A program made the translations under genes and the position numbers. The notes under the pieces were generated by a model. The model searched no databases. It was not told the DNA's origin and was given only the letters and a program-made list of their open reading frames with translations. From Isoetes taiwanensis (taxonomy: Eukaryota > Streptophyta > Lycopodiopsida > Isoetales > Isoetaceae): a DNA stretch of 64,000 nt. Location of the stretch: positions 4,116,488-4,180,487 of the forward strand of contig JAJEKV010000050.1 of NCBI GenBank assembly GCA_021234155.1. Reading direction: 5' to 3'. This document shows positions 22,921 through 33,459 of the stretch, piece after piece. Every line of letters starts with the position of its first letter. Positions within the stretch are counted from its first letter, which is position 1.

Positions 22921-23525
22921 GTTTTCATATTTACAACATCATGTTGTTTTTAAAACCACATCCTTTATAAAAAAAACAATCCATCATGTTGTTTTTAAAA
23001 CCAAGCCATTTAGAACTGTGTCTAGACATATATTTTAAAAAAACAACACCTAAAAGTCTTTACTTTTACATAGAACTACATGTGATTTGTGTGTAAAACT
23101 ATATATTAAAATTCCTTCTCATCAGAAAAACAATGCTGGAAAACAACAGCTATTCTTGAGAAACCACATTTATTTTTAAACCACATATCATTTTTCGTGG
23201 AAATCAACACTTGGAAACAACATAGCTAAAAAACAAACACCAAAAAACTACGTGTAGTTTCTAGCAAAGTCGGACAAAATTCTATACGTGGTTTTTCAGC
23301 ATTGTTTTTCTGCAAAACAACAGTTAAAAGCAACATGTGGAAGAGAACCACATATCTACTTTTTGGAAAACAACACTTGAAAACTATAGCTACTTTTAAA
23401 AAACAACCTGTAGAAATACATGTGAACTTCTACACGTAGATAATTTTGACAAAACTCTACGTGTAGACTTTTTTCGAAAAAAACTACATGTAGAAAAACT
23501 TGGCTAAAAACTACACATCGTTTCT
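22921..23525. repeat. Degenerate AAAACAACA / CTACACGTAG motif repeat block
   Basis: Short motifs recur irregularly: AAAACAACACTTGAAAAC, AAACCACAT, AACTACGTGTAGTTT, CTACACGTAGA. Similar blocks appear at 29877-29935 and 31790-32380. The LINE (about 23.5-29.86 kb) seems to be inserted within such a block. Confidence 0.5.
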
Positions 23526-23593
23526 AGCAAAATTGGACACTTGCCCTTGCTGAAGAAAGTATCGATCCCACTAAAGAGGGCTGGCCACTTGTT

Positions 23594-24119
23594 TTGACAG
23601 TTCCTCCAGAGTCTGCAGCAGAGAAACCAACAGATCATCTTGGCCCTCCCAATGGAGAAGTCTGTGTCACTTCGCTCAAGAGTGTCTGCTTGATCCAAGA
23701 TCTTTCCTTCAATGCCTCCACAACCAAGCTCTTCAGTGCTGGATCTAGCTTGGTGTGCGATGATTCTGGTCAGGGGAGCCCCTGCTCTACTATTTTGGAA
23801 TCCCCACCTCTAGTTACTGCCAGCCCCAAAGAAGCTCCGTCTGCTTTGAAGACTAAGAACAATCATGCACTCATTTTTGCAGTGCACTCTAACCTCTTGG
23901 CTGCAGATCATACAAGATCAGGTGAATGACGGGGGCACAGTGGTAAAACCCCCTAATGCTGTTGGCAACAATATTTCATTGTCTAAGAAAGTAAATGGAA
24001 AAAAGAAAGGGAAGGATATTGGGATTAAATCAGGGAAGAACACTTTTGAAGCATCGACAGCAGAAGTATGTTTGGAGCATTCTCTGGAGCAAGGAAGCAT
24101 GATCCTCCCTGCAAACTAG
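23594..24119 (+). pseudogene. Possible LINE ORF1 C-terminal region
   Basis: Two overlapping frames (23594-23929 and 23865-24119) encode low-complexity peptides rich in Ser/Pro and then Lys (SLSKKVNGKKKGKDIGIKSG). Basic, poorly conserved tails are common at the end of plant L1 ORF1. No DUF4283 or zinc-knuckle signature is visible. The assignment rests mainly on position upstream of the endonuclease. Confidence 0.3.
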
Positions 24120-24136
24120 GATGGTAATACTCTTCT

Positions 24137-25672
24137 TTGAAGCTGAAGCTGGAAGCTTCTTTCAAGTTTTTATGTTCTGTATACTTCCTAGTCTTGTGGC
24201 TGGTTTGCCTCTTAGCCACAAGATACCAGGCTTATATTCATCCTATATCAGGCATATTTTGTATGGCTGTTCTTGTAAGGCAGTTTTTTTATATCAGATG
24301 TTTACATAATATGCTCAGTATGACCCAAATCATTGTGAAGGTTGCTGGTTGTAGTAATCTCATTATTACGGTCATGGCAGTTATCTGGTTTGTGCAAATA
24401 GATCTTTTTTCTATTATATGTATATGGACTGGAGCATCTCGGTTTGCATACTACCTGCAAAACATAGCAATCAGCTCTGCATATGTCTTTGGTAATCTCA
24501 CGGTTTGGTGCTGGTATATAAGATATGAAGCATGCCTCTTACATAAAAATAGTCTAAAAGTTCTTCTCTTGGATCATAAGGTCCCGGATGGCTTTACCGT
24601 GCCATGCAACTCTCTTAGCCAACAGTATCTGGACTGTAACGGTTTCTGGGGTCCCTTGCCGTCATTCAATCATATTTTAAAGAAGGAACCTAGCTCAATG
24701 AATTGGATTTGTGGCTGCTTCTGGGGTGAGCAATCGATTCCCTATAAAGGTGGTATCGCTGGCCTTTCTCTATATTGGATGACGCTTCTTCTGGCCTTAT
24801 GCAAGTATTCTTATCTCTCCTTGTTTTTTACCAATAAAACTGAGATATGTTATGATCGCCTCAACAAAATATGGCAGGGTCTTATTCTTGTGATGGGGGG
24901 CATGCTGTCTCCCAGTCATATGTTATCCCCTCTGTGGGACTTTTTCTCGAATAATCTAACAAACGGAATGTTTCTGGGTTTTATGATTGTGAAAGGGAAG
25001 GACGACGATTCAACGCTTTATGGTGCAGTTCTACATTCCCTATGTCTATTCACTTTGGAAGACAATTTTAGCACACCTGGTTTGCCACCCACATGGAGGC
25101 TCTTGATATATTCCATTAACATCGACATATGGAATGTGTTGCCCCTATGGGACACCTTGGTACCTTTTTTAAAAGGGCAAGTATGTGCACTTTGGACTTT
25201 TCCCAAAAGGACAAAGAAGTGTCCGTTAGCATACCCCTCCTCTTTATATATGATGGAGGCTATTGAGGAAGGAAGGAAGGAAGAAATTTTTAACGTCCAC
25301 GGAACCCAATCGGGTTATGGGACCAAAAATTTTATGTTGAGGGGGTTCCACGTTGTCTTGAGTTCTAGAAATTTGTTCCCCTCTTGGGATAATATGGAAT
25401 TCTCTCCAATAAGGGCTAATAGGGGTGCCTCAAGTTGCCCCTCTTCAGTATGTTTAAGGGGGTCCATCCATAAAGGGACTTCCCTAAACCATGTATCCTC
25501 CTTGGTGTCGAAAACCTTATCTCCCCTAATAAGGGAACCCAGATGTTCTCTTAGGTGCTGTTCCCTTGATATGACCATTCCCACTTGGTACCTGGTAAGG
25601 AGGTACGACCCAGCCAGAAAGGAACATAGATATGCCTTGTACCTAGGGCTGGAAGATAGGTTGAAATCATAA
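24137..25672 (+). CDS. Unidentified 511-codon open frame upstream of the LINE endonuclease
   Basis: It is the longest uninterrupted frame in the window and stops 10 bases before the endonuclease ATG at 25683, in a different frame. The first ~140 residues are strongly hydrophobic (for example FLCSVYFLVLWLVCLLA and LIITVMAVIWFVQIDLF), like three or four membrane spans. The middle is Trp/Cys-rich and the end is basic (RRYDPARKEHRYALYLGLE). I recognise no domain. It is odd that so long a frame survives in an element whose pol genes are broken. It may still be a chance frame: in one other frame a few phrases (GHLGTFFKRASMCTLDFSQKD) faintly recall L1 ORF1, which would make the real ORF1 decayed and this one a shadow. 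No catalytic motif is visible. Confidence 0.3.
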   Translation: MKLKLEASFKFLCSVYFLVLWLVCLLATRYQAYIHPISGIFCMAVLVRQFFYIRCLHNMLSMTQIIVKVAGCSNLIITVMAVIWFVQIDLFSIICIWTGASRFAYYLQNIAISSAYVFGNLTVWCWYIRYEACLLHKNSLKVLLLDHKVPDGFTVPCNSLSQQYLDCNGFWGPLPSFNHILKKEPSSMNWICGCFWGEQSIPYKGGIAGLSLYWMTLLLALCKYSYLSLFFTNKTEICYDRLNKIWQGLILVMGGMLSPSHMLSPLWDFFSNNLTNGMFLGFMIVKGKDDDSTLYGAVLHSLCLFTLEDNFSTPGLPPTWRLLIYSINIDIWNVLPLWDTLVPFLKGQVCALWTFPKRTKKCPLAYPSSLYMMEAIEEGRKEEIFNVHGTQSGYGTKNFMLRGFHVVLSSRNLFPSWDNMEFSPIRANRGASSCPSSVCLRGSIHKGTSLNHVSSLVSKTLSPLIREPRCSLRCCSLDMTIPTWYLVRRYDPARKEHRYALYLGLEDRLKS

Positions 25673-25682
25673 CCTCTTCGGG

Positions 25683-26941
25683 ATGATCATTGTTTCTTGG
25701 AATTTGCGTGGCATCAAAGGAGCACTCAAACGTGCTAGAGTCTTAGCGGCAATTAGATCAATGGTGTCATGGGATATTTTCTTTGGATGATCCCCTAGAA
25801 TGGTGTTGTTTACTACCTCCACACCTGGGTTTTATGAGCATGTGTTTTGACACGTTTAGGTATCTGGCTCTTTTGGAGTCTTAAATAAATGTATTTATTT
25901 ACATACTATTAATAAAAATAAAAATATCGTGCCTTCAAAAAAAACAATTAGATCAATGAACGCGGACATTGTCATGCTTCAGGAACATAGGCTCCCTGAC
26001 TTTGAGGCAAGTTCTCTTGGCAGTAGTTGTGCAGCTCAGGGAACTAAGGGAGGTACTTGTATTCTTTGGAAAGGTCAGGCTCCGAAAAGCCATTTCTCAG
26101 GACTGTGGGGCAGGTGGCAGTCAGTTATATTTGAAAACAATAACTGTCAGTGGGGGCTTATTAATGTTTACGCCTCCAATAAACCTAGAGGGCAATAATG
26201 TGGAATAATATTGAGAGTTGGATATCCCAGCATGAGAACGTGGTTGATAACTGGATACTTGGGGGCGACCTGAATATGACTGACACATGGGATCAAAAAG
26301 TGGGTTTGCACAGGAATCTGCAGGAAGGGGAAGAGCGTGCCTAGCTTTCTCTAATCAATAGTGCAGGCTTCTCTTTAGTTCCTCCCTCCAACACTACATT
26401 TTCCTGGTCTAACAAACAGAAGGGTCAGGATAGAGTGTATTGTTTGCTTGATAGGTTCTACCTGGCCAACAAATCTGCTGGATTTATGGATAAGTCTTAT
26501 GTTGAAGGTGATCTTGCATTCACTCACTCGGATCATGTTCCGCAGAGGCTTACGCTGGAAGATATCCCCTCTGGTAGGAAATCAGGCAATATTCCTTTCA
26601 AGTTCAACGTCTCGTGGTTAACCAAAGAAGTGTTCTGTAGCCCTTTTAAGGCTTTTCTAGGCTCACTGGAAAATGGGGACAACTCCCCCTCTATGAAGGC
26701 TTGGGCCCATAAGCTCAACCTCATGAAGGCTTGGATCAAGAAATGGGGAAGAAATAGGGCTCTGATATTTAAAAAGGAAAAGGATCTTGTCTACAATAGT
26801 CTCCGGATTGTTAAGCAGGAACTTCTTAGCGACCCCTACAATCGAGACAAACAGGCTTTGGAGGAGGAGCTCGAAAGCAAAGCCAAAGCTATAGAAGAGG
26901 AGGAAGCAAGGGGTGCAGCTATACGCTCCAAAACTAAATGA
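25683..26941 (+). pseudogene. LINE ORF2 endonuclease region, interrupted
   Basis: It opens MIIVSWNLRGIKGALKRARV, the typical start of a plant L1 ORF2 with the Asn of the endonuclease active site. It is cut at 25764 by a 181-bp insertion and resumes at 25959 with NADIVMLQEHRL (catalytic Glu). Then come GTCILWKG and WGLINVYASN. TAA/TGA codons follow near 26196, and later pieces (GGDLN; FSWSNKQKGQDRVY; LLDRFYLAN; HSDHVPQ) lie in different frames, which shows frameshifts. SDH is the classical C-terminal motif of the nuclease. 26435-26941 then enters the ORF2 linker. Confidence 0.85.
25764..25944 (+). mobile_element. Short poly(A)-tailed insertion (5'-truncated LINE tail or SINE) with 14-bp target duplication
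   Basis: CAATTAGATCAATG occurs at 25750-25763 and 25945-25958, directly flanking 181 bp that end in CTTCAAAAAAAA. Ignoring the insertion and one repeat, the endonuclease frame of the host LINE continues without a break (AIRSMNADIV). A long target duplication and an A-tail are marks of target-primed reverse transcription. No Pol III A/B boxes are evident, so a truncated LINE 3' end is likelier than a SINE. Confidence 0.88.
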
Positions 26942-28542
26942 TATGTTGAACTTGATCATGAGAATTCTAAGTGTTTTTTTAGACTGGCTGGGGCTAGATT
27001 AGCAGAAAATAGCATCACTTCTATCAAAGATCAAAATCAGGCCCTCTTAACAGATCAGGATGAAATCAAGCGCTTCATCAGGGGGAACTTCCAGGATCAA
27101 AAATTGCTAGATGGTTACCAAAGGTTGATTGGGCGCACTTGGTTTCGGAAGCTGACAATCAATCCTTACTTCAACCGTTAGGGGATGAAGAAGTTTATAG
27201 AACTCTTTGTTCCTTGGCAACTGAAAAATCCCCCTGTCCAGACGGATTTCCCCCGGAGTTTTTCAAGGAGTTTTGGGAATTCTTGGGACAAGACTTCCTC
27301 AGGGCTATTAGAGGTGCATGGAACTCCCAGCTTTTACATCCTTCCTTGGCAGCTGGATTCATCACTCTCGTTTCTAAAGTGTCAAGACCTCAGGTCATCA
27401 GTGAATGGAGACCTATTGCCTTGACCAATGTCCTATACAAGGTCATCATGAAAGTTCTGGCTAACCGTCTGAAGCCTATCCTAAATAGGATTATTGGCAG
27501 AGAACAATCAGCCTTTCTCCCTGGAAGAAACATTCTGGATAATTATTTGGGTGCAAGGGAAGGGTTACATTGGTGTAGGGTATCAAGGCAGAACTGTGTG
27601 CTGATAAAGATGGATTTCAGGAAGGCTTATGACTCTCTCAGATGGGAGGGTCTGCAGGAGGTGATGGCTCATATGGGCTTTCATAGGCAGTTTGTTGATA
27701 TCTCTATGGGCATGAACAAATTAGCATCAGCATCGGTGCTTGTTAATGGTGAACCATCTGGCCTCTTTGATCTCTGAAAAGGTATCAGGCAAGGGTGCCC
27801 TTTGGCTCCTTACTTATTTCTCATCATGGCCAATCTACTTACTAGAATGGTGAAACTCAAAACTTCAGAAGGTTCAATGAGTGGTCTCTCTCTACCTGGT
27901 GGTGCTGACGAGCTCACAATTATGCAATATGCTGACGATACCTTCATGTTTCTCAGATTTGATGATGGTAGCTTTCAAGCATTTCGGGACGTTCTTCTGG
28001 CTTTTGAGATCATATCCGGAATTGGTCTTAACCCTAACAAATGCTCCACTTTATGGGCACTAGAAACTGCGCTTGATCCTCGAGTCAGTATGCTAGGGTT
28101 TTCGGTGGTGAAAGCAGGTGAATCAATTACTCTCCTGGGCCTTCCACTTTCCTTATCTGATAATATCAAAAGACTCTGGTCACCTCTGTTGGATTGTCTT
28201 CGGAAGAAAGTTGCCCTATCGTCAGCCAAAGGTCTTGCTGTGTCTGGGCGTGTAACAGTGGCCAATGCTGTCCTTGCAGCCTCTCACATTTTCTTCTCAT
28301 CTGTAATAGTGGCGCAGAAATTTGTGTACAACCAGATCCAGGTCATAATCAGGAAATTCATCTGGGGAGGTATGGCCAAGGTGGGTTGGTCTGAACTATG
28401 TAGAGACAAGAAAGAAGGTGGTCTTGGTTGCAAAGATCCCTTCTCTCAGGCTCAGGCATTAGCAGCCAGATACATATGGAGAGTACTGCAAGGTCACTTC
28501 CCCTGCCCTAGTATTTGTCAGATATTGGTTTCAACGCTGTAA
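26942..28542 (+). pseudogene. LINE ORF2 reverse transcriptase
   Basis: A linker (AGARLAENSITSIKDQNQAL) leads into RT: ATEKSPCPDGFPPEFFKEFW, LVSKVSRPQVISEWRPIALT, NVLYKVIMKVLANRLKPIL, QSAFLPGRNILDN, KMDFRKAYDSLRW, KGIRQGCPLAPYLF, and the catalytic QYADDTF near 27930. A TGA at 27775-27777 lies in frame just before KGIRQGCPL; apart from that stop, 27139-28542 is one frame. The stretch ends with RKFIWGGMAKVGWSELCRDK and GGLGCKDPFSQAQALAARYI, typical of plant LINEs. Confidence 0.93.
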
Positions 28543-29609
28543 ACTCAAAAGCAAGCCTTCCCCCCCAAGGGAGGATTTTGGGGCTGCTTTTAGAGACTTT
28601 AAGATACTCCCCAGGTACCTCTCCCATTATGAGAAGAATACTCCAGGCATGGGCGAAGGTGCAGCCTCCACATGCTGGTAAGATCAATCTTGTTTGGAAT
28701 ATCAGGGTTTGGGGATCAAGGAATCTTCCTCTTGCACTAGTACACCCCCGGATCTATAGTAAATGGAAGGTTCATGGGGTCTCCAGGCTATCTCACCTTT
28801 GGGAGAATGGTAGATGGATCTCTTGGTCCAAACTAAAAGGGTTGATCCCAAATGCTGGTGAGGGTGACAGGAAGATCCTAAGGGAAATCCAAGCTAATAT
28901 CTCTGGTCTCTCTGGGCTGGAGAGTCCTGAAGAAAGGTGGGAGTGTGTAGAATCCCCTTCTTACAAGGTAGCTAATGTATATCGAGCGCTTCGTGGAGAA
29001 GTTCCCCTTAAAGCCGAGCTCATTCTAGGGGTCAATAGACCAGCTGCTATTCAACTCCTTGCCAACTCCTGGAAGTCCATGTGTTCCCGAAGAATCCAGT
29101 TCTTGCAGTGGACAGCCCTTCAAGGTGGTCTCTCCTCCGATGCTAAACTCTTCCTAAGAGGTATCTCAGCAAGCGAACTGTGCCCTCTAGGTTGTCAAGA
29201 CAACGAATCTACTGCACACGTGTTTTTTTGCCCTAGGATTTTTTATTTCTGGAGGTGGGCTACTCCTATTCTCGGACTTGACTTACACCAACTCAACTGG
29301 CCAGGTATTATAATTTCATTCGGGAGCTGCCAAATTACTACTTCACTAGTATCAATTGCCCTTTGGGTGGTCTGGAAGCATCGATGTCAGGTTGCTTACG
29401 GAGGGCAAGAAGTTAGCATTGATAAAATTAAAAGCCTCTTCAATATGGAAGTGGCCTTAATGGCGCTAGCCCATCATAGGAAGATGGGTAGGAACTATAA
29501 CAAGGAAATTGGCTTGAAGGTTTTTACACGTACTTCAAGTGTAACTGGGTTGACAGGGATGAAGGCAACCATCAATGAAGAAGGTAAACTCTTGTCTAGA
29601 ACAAAATGA
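28515..29609 (+). pseudogene. LINE ORF2 C-terminal region with zf-RVT domain
   Basis: A 364-residue frame, shifted relative to the RT frame. It includes WENGRWISWSKL, a conserved VANVYRALRG, WKSMCSRRIQFLQWTAL and the zinc-binding CPLGCQDNESTAHVFFC, followed by FYFWRWATPI. This is the zf-RVT domain of plant L1 ORF2. The last part is not conserved to my eye. It ends about 230 bp before the presumed 3' end of the LINE. Confidence 0.85.
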
Positions 29610-29900
29610 ACAACCTCCAAGCGGCAAATGATGGGTGGAAGTGCACAGCTTTATCTATAGTACTCGCTCTTGTGGTGAAGAAGGTGCTTTGCCCTATAGT
29701 ACCTACATCAGTGAGGAAGAAGAGCTGGTTGGGCCACTAGTACACCCTCAATTGTCGAGTTCTTGGGCATTCTTCCCTTTGGATTATATCTCTCTATCTG
29801 TCCCAATGAGGGGACCCACTGTACTCTTTTTCTAAATTAATAAATTGCACTCTTACCCTAAAGGGACAAAAATCACCACGTAGTTTTTTGACGTTGTTTT

Positions 29901-31367
29901 TTGGCAAAAATCACACTGAAAAACAACATGTGGACCCAGTATTGGGGTGGTTGTGAGCGAAATCAATCAAGATCATTGTCACAATCACATGGATCTGTTG
30001 GCGATTCAGTTGCACAGGAGGGCACTGCATCCAAAAAAGATTGTCCAGTACAAGACAGTGGGACCATCGATAAAGGACCTGAAAGAATAAAGATCCTGGC
30101 TCTAGATCCCGATCAAGAAATCTGATCAGAGCCAAACTCGAACTGAGATCTAGACGGGCCCACCAAACTTGTAATTATTGACGTGAATGGAATCTTGGCT
30201 GCAGTATACCATAATGGTGATGTTCCTGAGCTTAACACCTCACAGAAGCCGACAAAGGTAGGGAATAAGATCGTCTATCCTCGACCTTAAGCAAAAGAGG
30301 TTATTCAATAACGCCTGGACTGGGATTCGAAGTGGCTATATAGTCTTGTATGGCAAAAAAAAAATGTTGTCAATGTCCTTGATGTACTCGGCCTGCCCGT
30401 TTTGTTGGGGACAATGATATATTGGACCTCGATCCGGCCATCATGAAGGGGAAGCCTATTATGATGAAAAGGCTGGAAAGAGTTTATGCAAGCATACCAG
30501 GATTTTAACAAACACGACATCCTGATCATAGATGACACCGTCTACAAGTGCTATCATAACTCAGACAATACAATCATTGCAAAGATTTATCGACCAGAAG
30601 AGCATGAAACGGATAAGTGGTTGTCTTACAATCTCGTTCCGGTGTTGGTGGAATTCCTGTTTTCTATTCTTGTGGCCGATGTGATTAGGAACTATCCGAA
30701 CCTCAAGCAGGTTGATCCGGAGAGCAGCGCGATCATGAGGGCTATGGACGGAAAATATTATGGTGATCAAGATCAGTGACCTCTGATTTCAGCTAGCGAA
30801 ATTCTGTAAAGTTTTGAAAGAAACGTGAATAATTGTATTATATTCTGTAATGAAAATACTTGTACATTGACTTCCTAGGGCCTTTCTCGACTCAAGGTAC
30901 TGCTTGTCCCAATGATGAGACTGTTTGCATGCTTCTTTGTGTGATTGGATGCACCTATATGGAATGAATGCTCTCCAATCTATTTTAAATTCTGCATCCT
31001 TTTCTTCGTTACTCATGACTAATGGCACCGTAATTATTAATCATAGACTCTTTTTATTCTAGATGGCTCGACATATGGCACAGATCCCCCTCAGGCTACA
31101 CTCTTATCAGGGCTTTGGGATAAGCTTGCTCGTGATTGCAGACGCTATGGGACCTCAAGGGATGAGGAAGAGATCTTGCAAGCATTGCATGACATCCACG
31201 GAGGTTGGGGAACGAGCATATTCGACCGGACGATTGATGAAAAGATGCGAGAGGAGGGTGGAGAAATTAGTTGGACAGGCCAGCAGATGGCTCATGAGGC
31301 ACCTCCTCGTGAAGCATTTCACGTTCTTCAGGTTGCCCCCAAAACTTATAGAAGGCAAGAAGAGTAA
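29901..31367 (+). pseudogene. FCP1-homology (HAD) phosphatase-like gene, decayed but with intron
   Basis: One frame holds an N-terminal low-complexity region (29901-30125), then KLVIIDVNGILAA (30165-30203), matching the first HAD motif of FCP1/NIF-type phosphatases in its plant DxNG form. Further on are FEVAI-stop-SCMAKK (TAG where Trp is usual, near 30343), DLDPAIMKGKPIMMKRLERV (frame 2, 30425-30484) and FNKHDILIIDDTVYKCY (30501-30551), the third motif with its paired Asp. A GT at 30763 and AG at 31062 splice cleanly, giving KYY-D-GSTYGTDPPQATLL and an open last exon to the stop at 31365-31367. The lesions are stops near 30123, 30147, 30285, 30306 and 30343 and at least three frame changes, one at an A-run (30355-30364). 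The intron argues against a processed retrocopy. The family normally dephosphorylates protein Ser/Thr. Confidence 0.75.
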
Positions 31368-32700
31368 GGTGGACCACCTACCATGATGATGTAACTGTAG
31401 TGACAGCAAGACCGCCATGGTCTCTGCGTCCGATGTAAAATACATTGTAACTATTTAATTTATTAATAAAAATTCTTTTTCAACTATAGCTTTGTTTTCA
31501 ACGTGTAATGAAATTTCTTTGTTTGAGTTGTATTCTTGGTGTTCTCGACTTGCGATCCGAAAAAACAGAGGGAAAGATATAGGATGCTTGGACCCAACCT
31601 AAAACAGAAATACTCAAACTTTGGATAGTTATAGAGGCCGAAAACTTTTCGCTCATCCTTTTCGTGTAAAATAACAGGGTTCCAAAAAAAGTGGGAATCG
31701 CATGTGACCCACTTTAATTAAATGCGACTTAATAGTAACTTTTGACATTTAACATATTCATATTTTGTTTGTATCAATTTTAAGAGAGGGGCATGTGCGG
31801 TTTTTCAAATTTTATTTCCAAAACAACACTAGAAATAAAGGACCTTGCATGGTCTTTTAATTGTGTTTGCAAAACAACACTTGGAACTTAAAAAAAACGA
31901 TGTGTCTATTTTTTAATAACTATATATTGTATTGAGGAAAACAACATTTGAAAACAACAATTACTTTTTAAACAATACATGTGGATTTATTGAAAATTAC
32001 GTATCCTTTTTGGGGAAAACAATGTCACCTTCTAAAAACTATAAGTAGAGAAAAAAAACACACACATAGAAAATAGGAAAAAGAACTGTCTTTTTTAGTT
32101 TTCCACGAGTACTAATATTCAAACCTATATGTGCTATTTAGAAGAGAAACAACGCGTGGCTCCTCCAAAAAACAGCCAAGAAAAAAACCACAGGTTGACA
32201 AGAGTTCGCTAAAAACAATAGTGAAAAAAAGGACACGTTGACCAAAAGCCAAAAAAACCATGGTGGGATTTTTTTGCCAAAAAACCACTGTTTCTTTGTG
32301 CAAATCCGGATAAACAGGCCACATGGATTTTTTGGGTCATTTTGATGTTGTTTTTAGCATAAAACAACTGGGGATCAAAAATTGGGGTGAGTGTGTTACA
32401 TGGATCTGGAAGTCTCTGACAATCGTTCTGTCATCTGGTGCATAGGAGCAGCAATACCTTATGACTCACAGTGTAGAATCTAAGTAAAAAACAGCTATCA
32501 ACACTAAGATAAATCTTTAAGGCAACATGCTTTTCAACAAAATAATTCCATTGTCGACAAGGAGCTCTTGATTCTTCTCAGAGCTTCTTGGGCTAAAAAT
32601 TGCATGGAGCTTCACAATATCTTTTCTGGCTTGTCACAAGATCATCTAGTACTATCTTGATGCCTCCTCCTTAACGTGCCAGTTTTTTTTTTGTCTTTAG
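31368..32700. other. Non-coding; includes AAAACAACA-type repeat block
   Basis: A polyadenylation-like TTAATAAAA lies near 31461, just after the FCP1-like last exon. 31790-32380 is rich in AAAACAACATTTG-like motifs related to the 22921-23525 block. No gene seen. Confidence 0.5.
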
Positions 32701-32719
32701 AAATTTACCATACATCTCC

Positions 32720-33115
32720 ATGATTGAAAAAGCTGCTTGTCAGCTCCTGCAGCCATATGCTAAAATAAAAACTGCATTTTCCACCAATAATCAAATAGAC
32801 AATGATCGTAAAGAGAATTGCATCCTCCTTTGTCTGTGTCCCGTGGAAGCTCGTGAAGACATTGTTCCCGACCAAAGTAGGGCCCAAAGCATCTTAGTAG
32901 ATTGGAAGAATACAGTTGCAATCCTGCAAATGGTCAGGCAGCTACGGGTTCGTTATCAAATGACTGCTATTTTGCCCTTTGGATTCCATAACTCGACAAC
33001 TAAAATGTTGCTTAATTTTGAGATCACAAAGGTAGCAATACCGAAACAAAGCACTCGATATAGAGATCTCGGAGCATTTGACCATAAGGCCGCGATCCCG
33101 GTGCACAAAAACTAG
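32720..33115 (+). CDS. Hypothetical 131-codon open frame
   Basis: The frame starts MIEKAACQLLQPYAKIK and ends DHKAAIPVHKN. Its composition is fairly protein-like (balanced charged and hydrophobic residues), and it has no stop for some bases before the Met. I see no domain, no splice partner and no homologous neighbour. It could be an exon of a lost gene or chance. The overlapping reverse frame is shorter. Confidence 0.2.
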   Translation: MIEKAACQLLQPYAKIKTAFSTNNQIDNDRKENCILLCLCPVEAREDIVPDQSRAQSILVDWKNTVAILQMVRQLRVRYQMTAILPFGFHNSTTKMLLNFEITKVAIPKQSTRYRDLGAFDHKAAIPVHKN

Positions 33116-33358
33116 TGCAGTCTAGATTTGGCATGGCTCTCAACGGCCCAGATGGCTCCTGGTATATACCACTGCATCCTTCATATGCAACCATCCAAAT
33201 CGTCCAATTGTTTCTTGGGGAGCAGAATTAACCCAAGGGTCTCTATGCTCTGGGATACTTTTGAGGGACCTGGCTTAAATTCTGAAGGTTTTCGATGATA
33301 GCTATGATGCCTCAAGACACCTCTTGATAAGATACCCGGGGTAGTGATCTTGAAGAGG

Positions 33359-33458
33359 AGGTTAACCCTCCCCTTGAGATGATTATGGCATATAACCCTC
33401 GAGGGTGACAGGCTGCGAGGGTTATCTGCCATGATCATCGAGAGGGGACGTTTAACCT
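33359..33458. repeat. Stem-loop with 43-nt arms
   Basis: The left arm 33359-33401 and right arm 33416-33458 pair at 36 of 43 positions with a 14-nt loop. The inner 10 bp (ATAACCCTCG / CGAGGGTTAT) are perfect. Mismatches are scattered, with no gap. It resembles either a tiny foldback element or a microRNA-type precursor. Confidence 0.75.
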
Positions 33459-33459
33459 T

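Larger units (their letters stand above)
23540..29860 (+). mobile_element. L1-like non-LTR retrotransposon (LINE), decayed
   Basis: Order on +: a Pro/Ser- and Lys-rich region that may be the end of ORF1 (23594-24119), a long unexplained frame (24137-25672), apurinic-type endonuclease (25683-26200), linker, reverse transcriptase (about 27000-28540), and the C-terminal zf-RVT region (28515-29609). A 3' tail with AATTAATAAATTGC lies near 29836-29849. Stops and frameshifts break ORF2 at several places. Neither target duplications nor exact ends could be fixed. Confidence 0.85.
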
